Assembly: GCA_947165405.1 (NCBI GenBank)
Contig: CAMVAG010000015.1
Location: 1 to 18,778 of the forward strand
DNA: 18,778 nucleotides
Source of the DNA: an uncultured Selenomonadales bacterium
GTDB lineage: Bacteria > Bacillota > Negativicutes > Selenomonadales > Selenomonadaceae
Direction: 5' to 3'
The notes under the pieces are model-generated. The model was not told the origin of the DNA. It saw only the letters and a list, made by a program, of their open reading frames with translations, and ran no database searches. Below, one piece after another: positions 1 through 7,889 of the stretch (positions within the stretch are counted from its first letter, which is position 1; every line of letters starts with the position of its first letter). Position numbers and translations under genes: made by a program.

Positions 1-44
1 CGCAATAAATTTTCTTCCGTCGGTTCTAAAATTTCTGTCCGCAT
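1..44 (-). CDS. Start of probable L-threonylcarbamoyladenylate synthase (partial)
   Basis: Only the first 14 complete codons are inside the window, reading MRTEILEPTEENLL and leaving through the left edge. The ATG follows the TAA of prmC with no gap, and a GGGAGG ribosome binding site lies 6 bases upstream within the end of prmC. The opening residues resemble the N-terminus of Sua5/YrdC/YwlC proteins, which make threonylcarbamoyl-AMP for the t6A37 modification of tRNAs, and this gene commonly follows prmC in Firmicutes. The gene start is well supported; the product is inferred from position and a very short sequence. Confidence 0.6.
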   Translation of the reverse strand, partial: MRTEILEPTEENLL

Positions 45-890
45 TTAAATCCTCCCTGCAACAACTCGCTCAATGCCTGCCAAGTCTTTGAAAATTTCAA
101 CTTCCGTGAAATTCGCCGCCATTAAATTTTTCACTGCCGCCGCTTGATTAAATCCGACCTCGAAAGCCAAAAGTCCTCCGTCTGTCAAAAATCGTGGCGC
201 GTCAAAAATTATTCGTCGATAAAAATTCAAACCGTCAGCTCCGCCGTCAAGTGCAAGGCGCGGCTCGCGTTGAACTTCCGCCTGCAAAGAATCAAGCTCG
301 CCCGTCGGGATATACGGCGGGTTTGAAACTATCGCGTTGAAAATTTTTCCTTCAAGCGGTGCGAATAAATTTCCTTGAAAAAAATTTATCCTGTCCTCGA
401 CGTGAAATTTTGTCGCGTTGAATTTTGCAACGTTCAGAGCTTCTGCCGATACGTCGACTGCAAAAGCCCGCGCAGATTTTACAAACTTTAAAATCGAAAT
501 GCAAATCGCTCCGCTGCCCGCGCCCAAGTCTGCAAAATTTACCTCGCCGCCGAGCGAACGCAAATATTCTCCGACAAGCTCCGTTAAAATTTCCGTTTCG
601 GGTCGCGGAATCAAAACATGCTCGTTGACCGCGAACGCCAAGCCCATAAATTCTTTTGTGCCCGTCAAATACGCGACGGGAAATTTTTTTAAGCGTTGAG
701 TTATTAAATCGTTGAAGCGCAAAATTTTTTCGAGCGGCAAAATTTTTTCGGCGTCGACGTATAAACTCAATCGCCGCCAACCCAAAACGTGCGCCAATAA
801 AATTTCCGCGTCAAGTTTCGGCGAATCAATGCCGCCCTCTTCAAGCCGAAGCGTCGCCGATTTTAAAACTTCCGCAACAGATTTTTTCAT
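45..890 (-). CDS. prmC: Peptide chain release factor N5-glutamine methyltransferase PrmC
   Basis: This 281-residue cytosolic protein transfers a methyl group from S-adenosylmethionine to the glutamine of the GGQ motif in release factors RF1 and RF2. An N-terminal helical domain (about 1-85) precedes a class I methyltransferase fold with the SAM-binding DLGAGSGAI at 121-129 and the diagnostic NPPY at 190-193. The ATG at 890 is preferred over an upstream in-frame start at 932 because GGAGGAG lies just before it and the upstream extension reads through a terminator hairpin. In many Firmicutes prfA precedes prmC; here the preceding gene is a PIN/TRAM protein. Because the upstream terminator ends at its ribosome binding site, its message must come from read-through or a promoter within the preceding gene. 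Confidence 0.93.
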   Translation of the reverse strand: MKKSVAEVLKSATLRLEEGGIDSPKLDAEILLAHVLGWRRLSLYVDAEKILPLEKILRFNDLITQRLKKFPVAYLTGTKEFMGLAFAVNEHVLIPRPETEILTELVGEYLRSLGGEVNFADLGAGSGAICISILKFVKSARAFAVDVSAEALNVAKFNATKFHVEDRINFFQGNLFAPLEGKIFNAIVSNPPYIPTGELDSLQAEVQREPRLALDGGADGLNFYRRIIFDAPRFLTDGGLLAFEVGFNQAAAVKNLMAANFTEVEIFKDLAGIERVVAGRI

Positions 891-899
891 GGCTCCTCC

Positions 900-930
900 A
901 AAAAAAAGAGCCGCCCGATTTCGACGGCTC
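900..930 (-). terminator. Intrinsic terminator abutting the prmC ribosome binding site
   Basis: On the minus strand a stem of GAGCCG/CGGCTC (908-913 with 925-930, loop of 11) is followed by eight U (907-900). It starts 12 bases after the stop of the PIN/TRAM gene. The U-tract runs directly into the GGAGGAG of prmC, so the element lies between the two genes with no room for a separate promoter. Confidence 0.75.
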
Positions 931-942
931 AAAAAAATTTTT

Positions 943-2181
943 TCAGCGCGGCTTTGCGAAAATCATTCTGCCGGCGGAAGTCTGCAAAGCACTCGTGACT
1001 TCAACAGAAATTGTTCGGCTCAAGTAACGGTGTCCGTTTTCGATAACAATCATTGTGCCGTCGTCGAGGTAAGCGACGCCTTGACCGGGCTCCTTGCCGT
1101 CCTTGACGACCTGCACTTTCATCGTCTCGCCGGGAATCACGACGGGTTTTACGGCGTTTGACAGCTCGTTGATATTCAAAACCTCTACGCCGCGAAGTTG
1201 AGCGACCTTGTTCAAGTTGAAATCGTTCGTGATAATTTTTCCGCCGAGTTTTTGCGCAAGCCTCACGAGTTTTGAATCGACGCCTTGAATATCATCAAAA
1301 TCAACGTTCATGACTTCGACTTCAAGACTTAAATCTTTGCGCATCTTCTGAAGAACGTCAAGCCCGCGCCGCCCGCGAACTCTGCGCAAGGTGTCAGACG
1401 AATCGGCAATGTATTGAAGCTCCTCCAACACGAAAACGGGAATCAACAGCGTGCCTTCCAAAAAACCTGTCTTGGAAATGTCGGCAATGCGCCCGTCGAT
1501 TATGACGTTCGTGTCCAGCAGCTTGTAATTTTTATCTTTGTGCTCCTTGAGCTTGACGAGATTGACTTTGGCTTTTTCGGCGGGCGGATTTTCTTCAAGC
1601 GCGGGCGTGTCGGAAATTTCTTCGGGCTCTTTATTTTCTTTGACTTCTTTAATTTCTTTAGCCGCCTTATCTGCCTCGCGACTGCGTAAAACATCTTTCA
1701 AGACATGCGGAATGAAATCGAAACTGCCGGCGAGTTCCTTGCGCTTTTTAATCGTGAGCCGAATGCCCAAGTAGCCGAGCACGAGGCTAAAAATAATGGG
1801 AATATAGTCGCCGACGACGGGGATTCGCGCAAACGCGCTGCCCAATAAATTTGCGATTATGAGTCCTGTTGCCAAACCGACCGCTCCGGCGATTACGTCG
1901 TTGATTGGCATTTTGCTAAGTTGTTTTTCGACAAAAGCAGTAAAAGTTTTGAGTTTTCCGATCAGATACGGCGAAATGAACCACCCGCCAAGCCCGCCGA
2001 GCGTCGCGCCCGCCAAAATGCAAAGTAAATTCGCGATTGTAAGACGGAAAATGCCCGTATCGACTTGAAAAAGCTCCAAATTGATGTACGAAATTAAAAA
2101 TGGGCTTGCCCGATGCAACGCCGCGCCGCCGATTATTGCGAACGTCAGCGTTATGAAAAACTTTATTGCTTTATCAAGCAT
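943..2181 (-). CDS. Membrane-anchored PIN and TRAM domain protein (YacL-like)
   Basis: The 412-residue protein has four hydrophobic segments (about 5-23, 46-70, 95-115, 122-141), a highly charged Lys/Glu linker (about 145-215), a PIN nuclease-type domain (about 218-342) and a C-terminal TRAM domain (about 345-405), a fold that binds RNA. Acidic PIN residues are visible in LLDTNVIIDGR (D223), VLEEL (E253/E254), D302 and ITND (D320). This is the architecture of Bacillus YacL. The family is predicted to act as an RNase at the membrane, but its substrate is not established. A GTG at 2190 overlaps the ribosome binding site GGGAGGTG, so the ATG at 2181, six bases after it, is the likely start. It follows coaBC by 52 bases and ends at an intrinsic terminator. 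In Bacillus yacL lies next to disA and ispD, not here. Confidence 0.88.
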   Translation of the reverse strand: MLDKAIKFFITLTFAIIGGAALHRASPFLISYINLELFQVDTGIFRLTIANLLCILAGATLGGLGGWFISPYLIGKLKTFTAFVEKQLSKMPINDVIAGAVGLATGLIIANLLGSAFARIPVVGDYIPIIFSLVLGYLGIRLTIKKRKELAGSFDFIPHVLKDVLRSREADKAAKEIKEVKENKEPEEISDTPALEENPPAEKAKVNLVKLKEHKDKNYKLLDTNVIIDGRIADISKTGFLEGTLLIPVFVLEELQYIADSSDTLRRVRGRRGLDVLQKMRKDLSLEVEVMNVDFDDIQGVDSKLVRLAQKLGGKIITNDFNLNKVAQLRGVEVLNINELSNAVKPVVIPGETMKVQVVKDGKEPGQGVAYLDDGTMIVIENGHRYLSRTISVEVTSALQTSAGRMIFAKPR

Positions 2182-2233
2182 AAACTTCACCTCCCATAAA
2201 GTTTACGCAAGACTAGCATATCTTTCTGAAAAC

Positions 2234-3460
2234 TTACTGATTGTCATTCAAGGGGAAAAATTTTTTATCTTTTTCCAACAAATCAGCGACGCGCTCAATA
2301 ATTTTTTCGGCGAGGGCAGCTTTGCTCATCTTGTCGAAGGTCTCAACCTCACCGCCGCGCCAAATTATCGTGGCAATGTTTGTGGCGACACCGAAGCCCG
2401 CGCCGTCGGCTGTCACGTCGTTTGCAACGATGAAGTCCAAATTTTTTTCGACGAGCTTTTTGTTTGCGTACTCCAAAATATTTTGAGTTTCGGCGGCGAA
2501 ACCGACAAGCACTTGAGATTTTTTCAAGGTGCCCAGCTCTTTCAAGATGTCGGGATTTTTTACAAGCTCAAGCGTCAAAGTTTCGGAGGACTTTTTTATC
2601 TTCTGCGCGGCGGGATTTTTAACGCGATAATCGGCGACGGCAGCGGACATAATCACGGCGTCGACCGAATCGAATTCTTTCAAGACAGCCTCGCGCATTT
2701 GAGTTGCTGCCTCGACTTTGACGAACTTCAAATTTTTGGGAGGAGCAAGTTCGCTTTTGCCGGAGATTAAAATGACTTGAGCACCTGCCGAGACCGCCGC
2801 CTTTGCGATTTCAAAACCCATGCGTCCGCTTGAACGATTGCCGATGTATCGAACGGGATCAATCGCCTCAACTGTACCGCCCGCCGTCACCAAAATTTTT
2901 TTCCCGCTCAAAATCTTCGGAGCAAAAATTTTTTCGACAGCCGCAAAAATTTCTTCGGGTTCGGGCAAGCGACCTTTGCCGCTCGTGCCGCAAGCCAAAT
3001 TGCCAATCGCCGGTTCCAAAATTTTCATGCCGCGTGCTTTGAGGATTTTCAAATTCTCTTGCGTCGCGGGGTTCTCAAACATTTTCGTGTTCATTGCCGG
3101 CGCGATTAAAATTTTTTTGTCGAAAGCCAAGATTGTCGTCGTGAGGAGGTCGTCGGCGATTCCGTGAGCCGCCTTCGCCAAAAAATTTGCCGTCGCGGGC
3201 GCAATCAATATCACGTCCGCCCAATTCGCCAGTGAAATGTGCGCCACATGAAAATTAGCCGCATCCCCGAACATTTCGACGGACACGGCGTTTCCTGTTA
3301 TCTCTTGAAAAGTTCTCGGCGAAACAAATTCGGTTGCGTTGCGTGTCATCATAACTTTGACATTCGCGCCGGATTTTTTGAAGCGGCTTGCGACTTCGAC
3401 GACCTTATAAGCCGCAATGCCTCCCGTCACGCCGATTAAAATATTTTTTTCGCCAAGCAT
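2234..3460 (-). CDS. coaBC: Bifunctional phosphopantothenoylcysteine synthetase/decarboxylase
   Basis: This 408-residue cytosolic enzyme performs two steps of coenzyme A synthesis: joining cysteine to 4'-phosphopantothenate (CoaB) and FMN-dependent decarboxylation of the product (CoaC). The CoaC half (1-185) has GVTGGIAAYK, the catalytic histidine in AHISL (H74), the PAMNTKMF motif at 121-128 and the flap cysteine in GNLACG (C157). The CoaB half (186-408) shows TAGGTVEAIDPVRYIGNRSSG and SAAVADYR. Length is normal for the family. It starts 3 bases after rpoZ, as in the common gmk-rpoZ-coaBC operon. priA, which often follows, is absent here. Confidence 0.96.
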   Translation of the reverse strand: MLGEKNILIGVTGGIAAYKVVEVASRFKKSGANVKVMMTRNATEFVSPRTFQEITGNAVSVEMFGDAANFHVAHISLANWADVILIAPATANFLAKAAHGIADDLLTTTILAFDKKILIAPAMNTKMFENPATQENLKILKARGMKILEPAIGNLACGTSGKGRLPEPEEIFAAVEKIFAPKILSGKKILVTAGGTVEAIDPVRYIGNRSSGRMGFEIAKAAVSAGAQVILISGKSELAPPKNLKFVKVEAATQMREAVLKEFDSVDAVIMSAAVADYRVKNPAAQKIKKSSETLTLELVKNPDILKELGTLKKSQVLVGFAAETQNILEYANKKLVEKNLDFIVANDVTADGAGFGVATNIATIIWRGGEVETFDKMSKAALAEKIIERVADLLEKDKKFFPLNDNQ

Positions 3461-3463
3461 AGC

Positions 3464-3685
3464 TTAATCCTTTATCGTGTAAGTGATTTTCCCCTCGTTG
3501 ATTTCTTCCATCGCGTTGGTGACGAATTTGTTTGCGCGGTTTTCGACGCGGCAGGGAGCACCGTTCAAAAGTTCGCGGGCGCGTTTACTTGCGAGCACCA
3601 CCAAAGCGTAACGGCTGTGCGTTTGCTTGAGCATCGAGTCGGTCGAAGGATTTACCATGCTCAACGGCGTTGCGTTCAGTTTCAT
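3464..3685 (-). CDS. rpoZ: RNA polymerase omega subunit
   Basis: This 73-residue protein is the small omega subunit that helps assemble RNA polymerase by clamping the beta-prime C-terminus. The conserved part runs through YALVVLASKRAREL (about 26-39) and a following NKFVTNAMEEINEGKI stretch, typical of short Firmicutes omega proteins. The ATG follows the gmk TAA with no gap, and its AAGGAGG lies within the end of gmk, suggesting translational coupling. The gmk-rpoZ-coaBC order is widely conserved and supports the call. Confidence 0.93.
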   Translation of the reverse strand: MKLNATPLSMVNPSTDSMLKQTHSRYALVVLASKRARELLNGAPCRVENRANKFVTNAMEEINEGKITYTIKD

Positions 3686-4291
3686 TTAAAAGCCTCCTTC
3701 AAAATTAAATTTGTCGAGGTTGCGTGAGACTTTGCAACGTTCGGCGGACAAAATCGATTTGATTCGGGCGGCGGCATCGTCAATCGTGTCGTTGACAACA
3801 ACATAATCGTATTGAAGCCCGATTTTAATTTCGGCGACGGCATTTTTCAATCGACGCGCCAAAGATTCGGGGCTTTCCGTGCCGCGACCTTCGATTCGAT
3901 TTTTAAGCTCCTCCAAGCTCGGCGGCAAGAGGAAAATATAAATTCCTTCGGGACATTTTTTCTTGACGTTGAGCGCGCCTTGAACGTCAATCTCCAAAAG
4001 AATATCCTCGCCGCGATTGAGCCGCTCCTCGATTTTATTCAGCGGCGTGCCGTAAAAATTTCCGTAGACTTCGGCGTATTCGAGGAATTTTTCTTCCGCA
4101 ATCCAAGCTTTGAACTCGTCGACCTTGAGAAAATAATATTCCTTGCCGTCGACTTCGCCGGGTCGGGGCGTCCTCGTCGTAGCTGAAACGGAATAAGAGA
4201 CTGCGGGCAAGTCGTTCAAAAGTTTTTTGCAAACGGTGCCTTTGCCCGTGCCGCTCGCGCCGGATATGACAATCAACAGACCGCGTGCCAT
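3686..4291 (-). CDS. gmk: Guanylate kinase
   Basis: The 201-residue cytosolic enzyme phosphorylates GMP to GDP with ATP. The P-loop GASGTGKGT is at 11-19, where the usual form is GPSGVGKGT or similar. The GMP-binding region is seen as TTRTPRPGEVDGKEYYF (about 38-54) and EYAEVYGNFYGTP (about 71-83), followed by LLEIDVQGA. Length is typical. Its ATG follows the dapF TAA directly and its own TAA touches the rpoZ ATG. In many Firmicutes remA/yloC-type genes precede gmk; here dapF does. Confidence 0.96.
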   Translation of the reverse strand: MARGLLIVISGASGTGKGTVCKKLLNDLPAVSYSVSATTRTPRPGEVDGKEYYFLKVDEFKAWIAEEKFLEYAEVYGNFYGTPLNKIEERLNRGEDILLEIDVQGALNVKKKCPEGIYIFLLPPSLEELKNRIEGRGTESPESLARRLKNAVAEIKIGLQYDYVVVNDTIDDAAARIKSILSAERCKVSRNLDKFNFEGGF

Positions 4292-5107
4292 TTAAAATTC
4301 TCCGACAAAAACTCTTTCGGCGGGTCCGGTCATGAAGATGTGATTGTTTTCGCGCCAATCGATTTGAAGTTCGCCGCCGTCGAGGACAACGGTAGATTTT
4401 CTTCCTGCCAAGCCGTTGAGGTTCGCCGCGACCGCCGTAGCACAAGTTCCCGTGCCGCAAGCAAGAGTTATTCCGCTGCCGCGTTCCCAAACTCTCATGC
4501 GCAATTTGTTTTCGCCGATAACTTGAGCAAATTCGGTATTGGTCTTGCGCGGGAAAATTTTATGCGTCTCAAATTTCCGTCCGATATGTTCCAAGTCAAT
4601 CGCTTTGATGTCGTCGACGAAAATCACGCAATGCGGGTTGCCCATCGATACGCAAGTCATCTTGTATTTAACGCCGTCGACTTCAATCGGTTCGCCGATG
4701 ACTTTTTGAGAGCCGAAGCCGTCAACGGGAATTTTATCGGCGTTGAAAATCGGCTCGCCCATGTCGACGGTTATCAAATCGTATTTCATGCTCACGGTAA
4801 GAACGCCCGCGCCCGTCTCAACCGTCAAATCGTCATCGGAAAAAAATTTATCGCCGCTCAAAAGATAACGCGCAAAGCAACGAATGCCATTGCCGCACAT
4901 TTCGGGCTCCGAGCCGTCCGCGTTGAAAATCCTCATGCGTGTCGCAGCTTTTTTCGAACTCTGAACGTAAATCACGCCGTCCGCACCGATTCCGAAGTGC
5001 CTGTCGCACAAGCGTTGAATTTCTTCGGGGCTTTCAACCTCGTCGCCTGCGCGGTCGATTATTATAAAATCGTTTCCGCAACCTTGCCACTTCTCAAACT
5101 TCTGCAA
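4292..5107 (-). CDS. dapF: Diaminopimelate epimerase
   Basis: The 271-residue enzyme converts LL- to meso-diaminopimelate, the last step before lysine and the source of the peptidoglycan cross-linking residue. The two active-site cysteines are in EMCGNGIRC (C71) and LACGTGTC (C217), each in one of the two pseudo-symmetric halves. The start is a TTG at 5107, chosen because AAAGGAGG lies nine bases upstream and the product begins exactly at the usual family N-terminus (F-x-K-x-x-GxGNDF). It is the first gene of the minus-strand operon and has a promoter at 5136-5164. Why an epimerase leads a gmk-rpoZ-coaBC operon is not obvious beyond housekeeping co-expression. Confidence 0.96.
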   Translation of the reverse strand: MQKFEKWQGCGNDFIIIDRAGDEVESPEEIQRLCDRHFGIGADGVIYVQSSKKAATRMRIFNADGSEPEMCGNGIRCFARYLLSGDKFFSDDDLTVETGAGVLTVSMKYDLITVDMGEPIFNADKIPVDGFGSQKVIGEPIEVDGVKYKMTCVSMGNPHCVIFVDDIKAIDLEHIGRKFETHKIFPRKTNTEFAQVIGENKLRMRVWERGSGITLACGTGTCATAVAANLNGLAGRKSTVVLDGGELQIDWRENNHIFMTGPAERVFVGEF

Positions 5108-5135
5108 AACAATCAGCCTCCTTTAAACGCGGGCA

Positions 5136-5164
5136 AGTATACACCTTTTCGAACGGCTTTGCAA
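5136..5164 (-). promoter_or_regulatory. Sigma-70-type promoter for the dapF operon
   Basis: On the minus strand TTGCAA (5164-5159) and TATACT (5141-5136) are separated by exactly 17 bases, about 29 bases upstream of the dapF start. The -35 hexamer is its own reverse complement and also serves the divergent promoter at 5159-5187. Confidence 0.7.
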
Positions 5165-5187
5165 CTTCATTGCGGCTCTGCTATAAT
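5159..5187 (+). promoter_or_regulatory. Sigma-70-type promoter for the DUF512-der operon
   Basis: TTGCAA (5159-5164) and a perfect TATAAT (5182-5187) are separated by 17 bases, 34 bases upstream of the DUF512 gene start. The -35 is shared with the divergent dapF promoter. Confidence 0.78.
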
Positions 5188-5221
5188 CATTGAAATTTTT
5201 CGCGGATATGGAGGAAAATTT

Positions 5222-6493
5222 TTGATTAGCAAAATAGAAATCGGGAGCCTCGCTCAAGAGTTGGAACTCAAAGCGGGCGATAAAATTTTGGAAGTCAACG
5301 GGCAAAAGCCGCTTGATATAATCGATTTAAGTTTTTTCATGGCGGAAGAGGAAATCGAACTTTTAATCGAACACGCTGACGGCGAACGGGAGCTTATCGA
5401 ATTTGAAAAGGACGTTGACGAGGAACTCGGCGCGGAATTTGAATCGGCGGTCTTCGACGGGATAAGGCGTTGCAAAAATCATTGCGTGTTTTGTTTCGTC
5501 GATATGATTGCGCCGAACATGCGGCGAACGCTCTCGATAAAGGATGACGATTATCGGCTGTCGTTTTTGTTCGGGAACTTCATCACGCTGACGAACTTGA
5601 CGGCGAAAGATTTTCGGCGCATAAAAAAATATCACCTGTCGCCGCTGTTCGTATCGATTCACGCAATGAATCCCGACTTGCGTGCGAAAATTTTGCGGAC
5701 GCCGCTCGGAGCGAAAATTCAAACTCAACTCGACGAACTGGAAAAGGCGGGCGTCGAATATCATACGCAGGTTGTGCTTTGCAAAGATTTAAATGACGGA
5801 GCGGAATTGGATTTCACAATCTCGGAAATTTTAAAGCGGAGACCTCACGCGTTGAGCTTGGCAATCGTTCCCGTCGGAGTGACAAGACATCGGCGCGACA
5901 AATTCCCGCTGAAACAATTCGACAAAGAATCGGCGGCAAAAGTTATCGCGCAAGTCGAAGCCTTTCAAAAAAAAATCCGTGCGGAATCGGGCAAGACGTT
6001 CGTTTACTTGGGAGACGAATTTTATTTGTTGGCAGAAAAAAATTTGCCGCCCGCCGAATTCTACGACGACTTCCCGCAGCTTGAAAACGGTATCGGCATG
6101 ACGCGCAACTTTATTGAAGAAATGCGAAATGCGCAATGCGTAATGCGCAATGATTTCGCTGTCGATGTTATTTGCGGAACTTCTTTTGCCAAAGTTTTAA
6201 AAGAATTGGTTGCCGATAATCCGAATGTGCGAATCGTTCCCGTCGTGAATAAATTTTTCGGCGAGCGCGTCAATGTTTCGGGCTTGTTGACGGGCGGCGA
6301 TATAATCGAGGCACTGCGTGGCGGCGAACGCGATTTGATTTTGATTCCGGCGACGGCACTCAAGGCGGGCGAAGAAATTTTCCTCGACGACGTGACGCTT
6401 GACGACTTGAGAAAAATCTTTGCGCCCGCGAAAATTTTGCCGATACATGACGGCGCAGAATTTAAAAAAGTTTTGGGAGGAAATTTTTTATGA
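5222..6493 (+). CDS. DUF512 family protein (PDZ plus radical SAM-like)
   Basis: The 423-residue protein has an N-terminal PDZ-like segment (about 1-60), a cysteine cluster CKNHCVFC (C84, C88, C91) of the CX3CX2C radical-SAM type, and the DUF512 C-terminal region that ends near VLGGNFL. Its molecular role is not established; the gene is often found directly upstream of der, as here. The open frame continues upstream to 4340 but only antisense to dapF. The TTG at 5222 is chosen because GGAGG lies seven bases upstream and the protein begins at the PDZ domain. Its stop overlaps the der start by four bases (ATGA). Residues 301-311 (MRNAQCVMRND) are encoded by a heptamer repeat also found at 14927-14957, which looks like an in-frame insertion. 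Confidence 0.9.
   Translation: MISKIEIGSLAQELELKAGDKILEVNGQKPLDIIDLSFFMAEEEIELLIEHADGERELIEFEKDVDEELGAEFESAVFDGIRRCKNHCVFCFVDMIAPNMRRTLSIKDDDYRLSFLFGNFITLTNLTAKDFRRIKKYHLSPLFVSIHAMNPDLRAKILRTPLGAKIQTQLDELEKAGVEYHTQVVLCKDLNDGAELDFTISEILKRRPHALSLAIVPVGVTRHRRDKFPLKQFDKESAAKVIAQVEAFQKKIRAESGKTFVYLGDEFYLLAEKNLPPAEFYDDFPQLENGIGMTRNFIEEMRNAQCVMRNDFAVDVICGTSFAKVLKELVADNPNVRIVPVVNKFFGERVNVSGLLTGGDIIEALRGGERDLILIPATALKAGEEIFLDDVTLDDLRKIFAPAKILPIHDGAEFKKVLGGNFL
6121..6151 (+). repeat. AATGCGN heptamer repeat inside the DUF512 gene
   Basis: Four consecutive heptamers (AATGCGA, AATGCGC, AATGCGT, AATGCGC) followed by AAT. Positions 6128-6151 are identical over 24 bases to 14934-14957. The insertion keeps the reading frame and adds about eleven residues at a point between the radical-SAM part and the DUF512 C-terminal part. 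Confidence 0.85.
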
Positions 6494-7824
6494 GCAAGCC
6501 GATAGTGGCGATAGTCGGTCGCCCGAACGTGGGCAAGTCGACGCTGTTCAATCAAATAGGCAAGAAAAGACTTTCGATAGTCGACGACATGGCGGGCGTG
6601 ACACGAGACCGAATTTACATGGACGCGACGTGGCTGGATAAAGAGTTCACGCTGATAGACACGGGCGGCATCGAAATAAAATCTTCCGATAAAATTTTGA
6701 CGGAGATTCGCGCTCAAGCAAAAATCGCAGTCGAAGAGGCGGACGCGATAATTTTTGTTGTCGACGGGCGAGCCGGTTTGACTTCCGCCGACGAAGACAT
6801 AGGAAAACTTTTGCGCGGGACGGATAAGCCGGTAATTGTTGCCGTGAATAAAATCGACAACCTCCAACTTGAAAGCGAGACTTACGAATTTTATAACTTG
6901 GGTTTGGGCGAGCCGATTGGAATTTCCGCAAGCAACGCTTTGAACTTGGGCGATTTACTTGACGCCGTGATAAAAACTTTTCCGCAAACTGTGCAAGAGG
7001 TTCGTGACGAGGACGAGATAAGAATTGCGGTTATCGGTCGTCCGAATGTCGGGAAGTCTTCGCTGGTGAATAAACTTTTGGGCGAGGAACGCGTTATCGT
7101 CAGCGACATACCGGGCACGACCCGCGACGCAATCGACACGCATTTTTTTCTTGACGGCACAAAGTTCACGCTGATTGATACGGCGGGCATGAGGCGCAAG
7201 TCGAAGATTGAGGATGCTGTTGAAAGATACAGCGTGATTCGTTCGTTGCGAGCGATTGACCGCGCAGACGTTGTGCTTATGTTGATTGAGGCACCCGTTG
7301 GCGTGACAGAGCAAGATAAAAAAATTGCGGGCTATGCTCACGATTCGGGCAAAGGCTGCGTTATCGTCGTCAACAAGTGGGACATCTTCCCGAACAAACA
7401 CGACCGCTCAACCAATCGTTTCACCGACGACTTGAGAAATCGCTTGGGCTTCCTGCAATATGCGCCGGTGGTTTATGCCAGTGCTTTGACGGGGCAGCGT
7501 GTCGACCGCGTGACCGAGCTTGTCAAGTTCGTAGCCGAACAACAATCAATGAGGATTCAAACAAGCGTCTTGAACGAATTGATTCGCGACGCCGTTGCCG
7601 TCAATCCTCCGCCGTCAAAGAAGGGCAAGGCGGCAAAAATTTTTTTCGTGACGCAAGCCGACATCTGCCCGCCGCGATTTATCATCTTCGTGAACGAGCC
7701 GGAGCTTTTGCATTTCTCTTATCTGCGATTCATAGAAAATCGGTTGCGCGAAAGTTTCGGCTTCGAAGGCACGCCGCTGAAATTTTTCGTCCGCAAACAC
7801 AATCAAAAAGACGACGAGCAATAA
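6490..7824 (+). CDS. der: Ribosome biogenesis GTPase Der (EngA)
   Basis: This 444-residue GTPase is needed for maturation of the 50S ribosomal subunit. Two tandem G domains are visible: the first with GRPNVGKS (10-17), DTGG and NKID; the second with GRPNVGKS near 183-190, DTAG and NKWD. A C-terminal KH-like domain (about 350-437) follows. Length and order are normal. Its ATG overlaps the stop of the DUF512 gene and GGGAGG lies about nine bases upstream. A bidirectional terminator follows 20 bases after the stop, so DUF512-der forms a two-gene transcript from the promoter at 5159. Confidence 0.97.
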   Translation: MSKPIVAIVGRPNVGKSTLFNQIGKKRLSIVDDMAGVTRDRIYMDATWLDKEFTLIDTGGIEIKSSDKILTEIRAQAKIAVEEADAIIFVVDGRAGLTSADEDIGKLLRGTDKPVIVAVNKIDNLQLESETYEFYNLGLGEPIGISASNALNLGDLLDAVIKTFPQTVQEVRDEDEIRIAVIGRPNVGKSSLVNKLLGEERVIVSDIPGTTRDAIDTHFFLDGTKFTLIDTAGMRRKSKIEDAVERYSVIRSLRAIDRADVVLMLIEAPVGVTEQDKKIAGYAHDSGKGCVIVVNKWDIFPNKHDRSTNRFTDDLRNRLGFLQYAPVVYASALTGQRVDRVTELVKFVAEQQSMRIQTSVLNELIRDAVAVNPPPSKKGKAAKIFFVTQADICPPRFIIFVNEPELLHFSYLRFIENRLRESFGFEGTPLKFFVRKHNQKDDEQ

Positions 7825-7841
7825 AAATTTTTCAAACAACA

Positions 7842-7876
7842 AAGAAAAAACCTCGACACGCAGTCGAGGCTTTTTG
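7842..7876. terminator. Bidirectional intrinsic terminator between der and the TPR lipoprotein gene
   Basis: The stem CCTCGAC (7851-7857) / GTCGAGG (7863-7869) with a five-base loop is followed by CTTTTT on the plus strand and by a U-tract on the minus strand (AAAAAA at 7845-7850). It ends both convergent transcripts. Confidence 0.88.
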
Positions 7877-7889
7877 ATTTCGGAAATTT

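Noticed and set aside
2182..2233. A promoter before the PIN/TRAM gene (TATGCT)
   Set aside because: No -35 at suitable distance; read-through from coaBC is sufficient.
4340..5221. Upstream extension of the DUF512 frame
   Set aside because: It is antisense to dapF and lies before the promoter and ribosome binding site that define the TTG start at 5222.
6061..6867. A 268-residue minus-strand open frame over the DUF512-der junction
   Set aside because: It spans two well-supported plus-strand genes and has no start signal.
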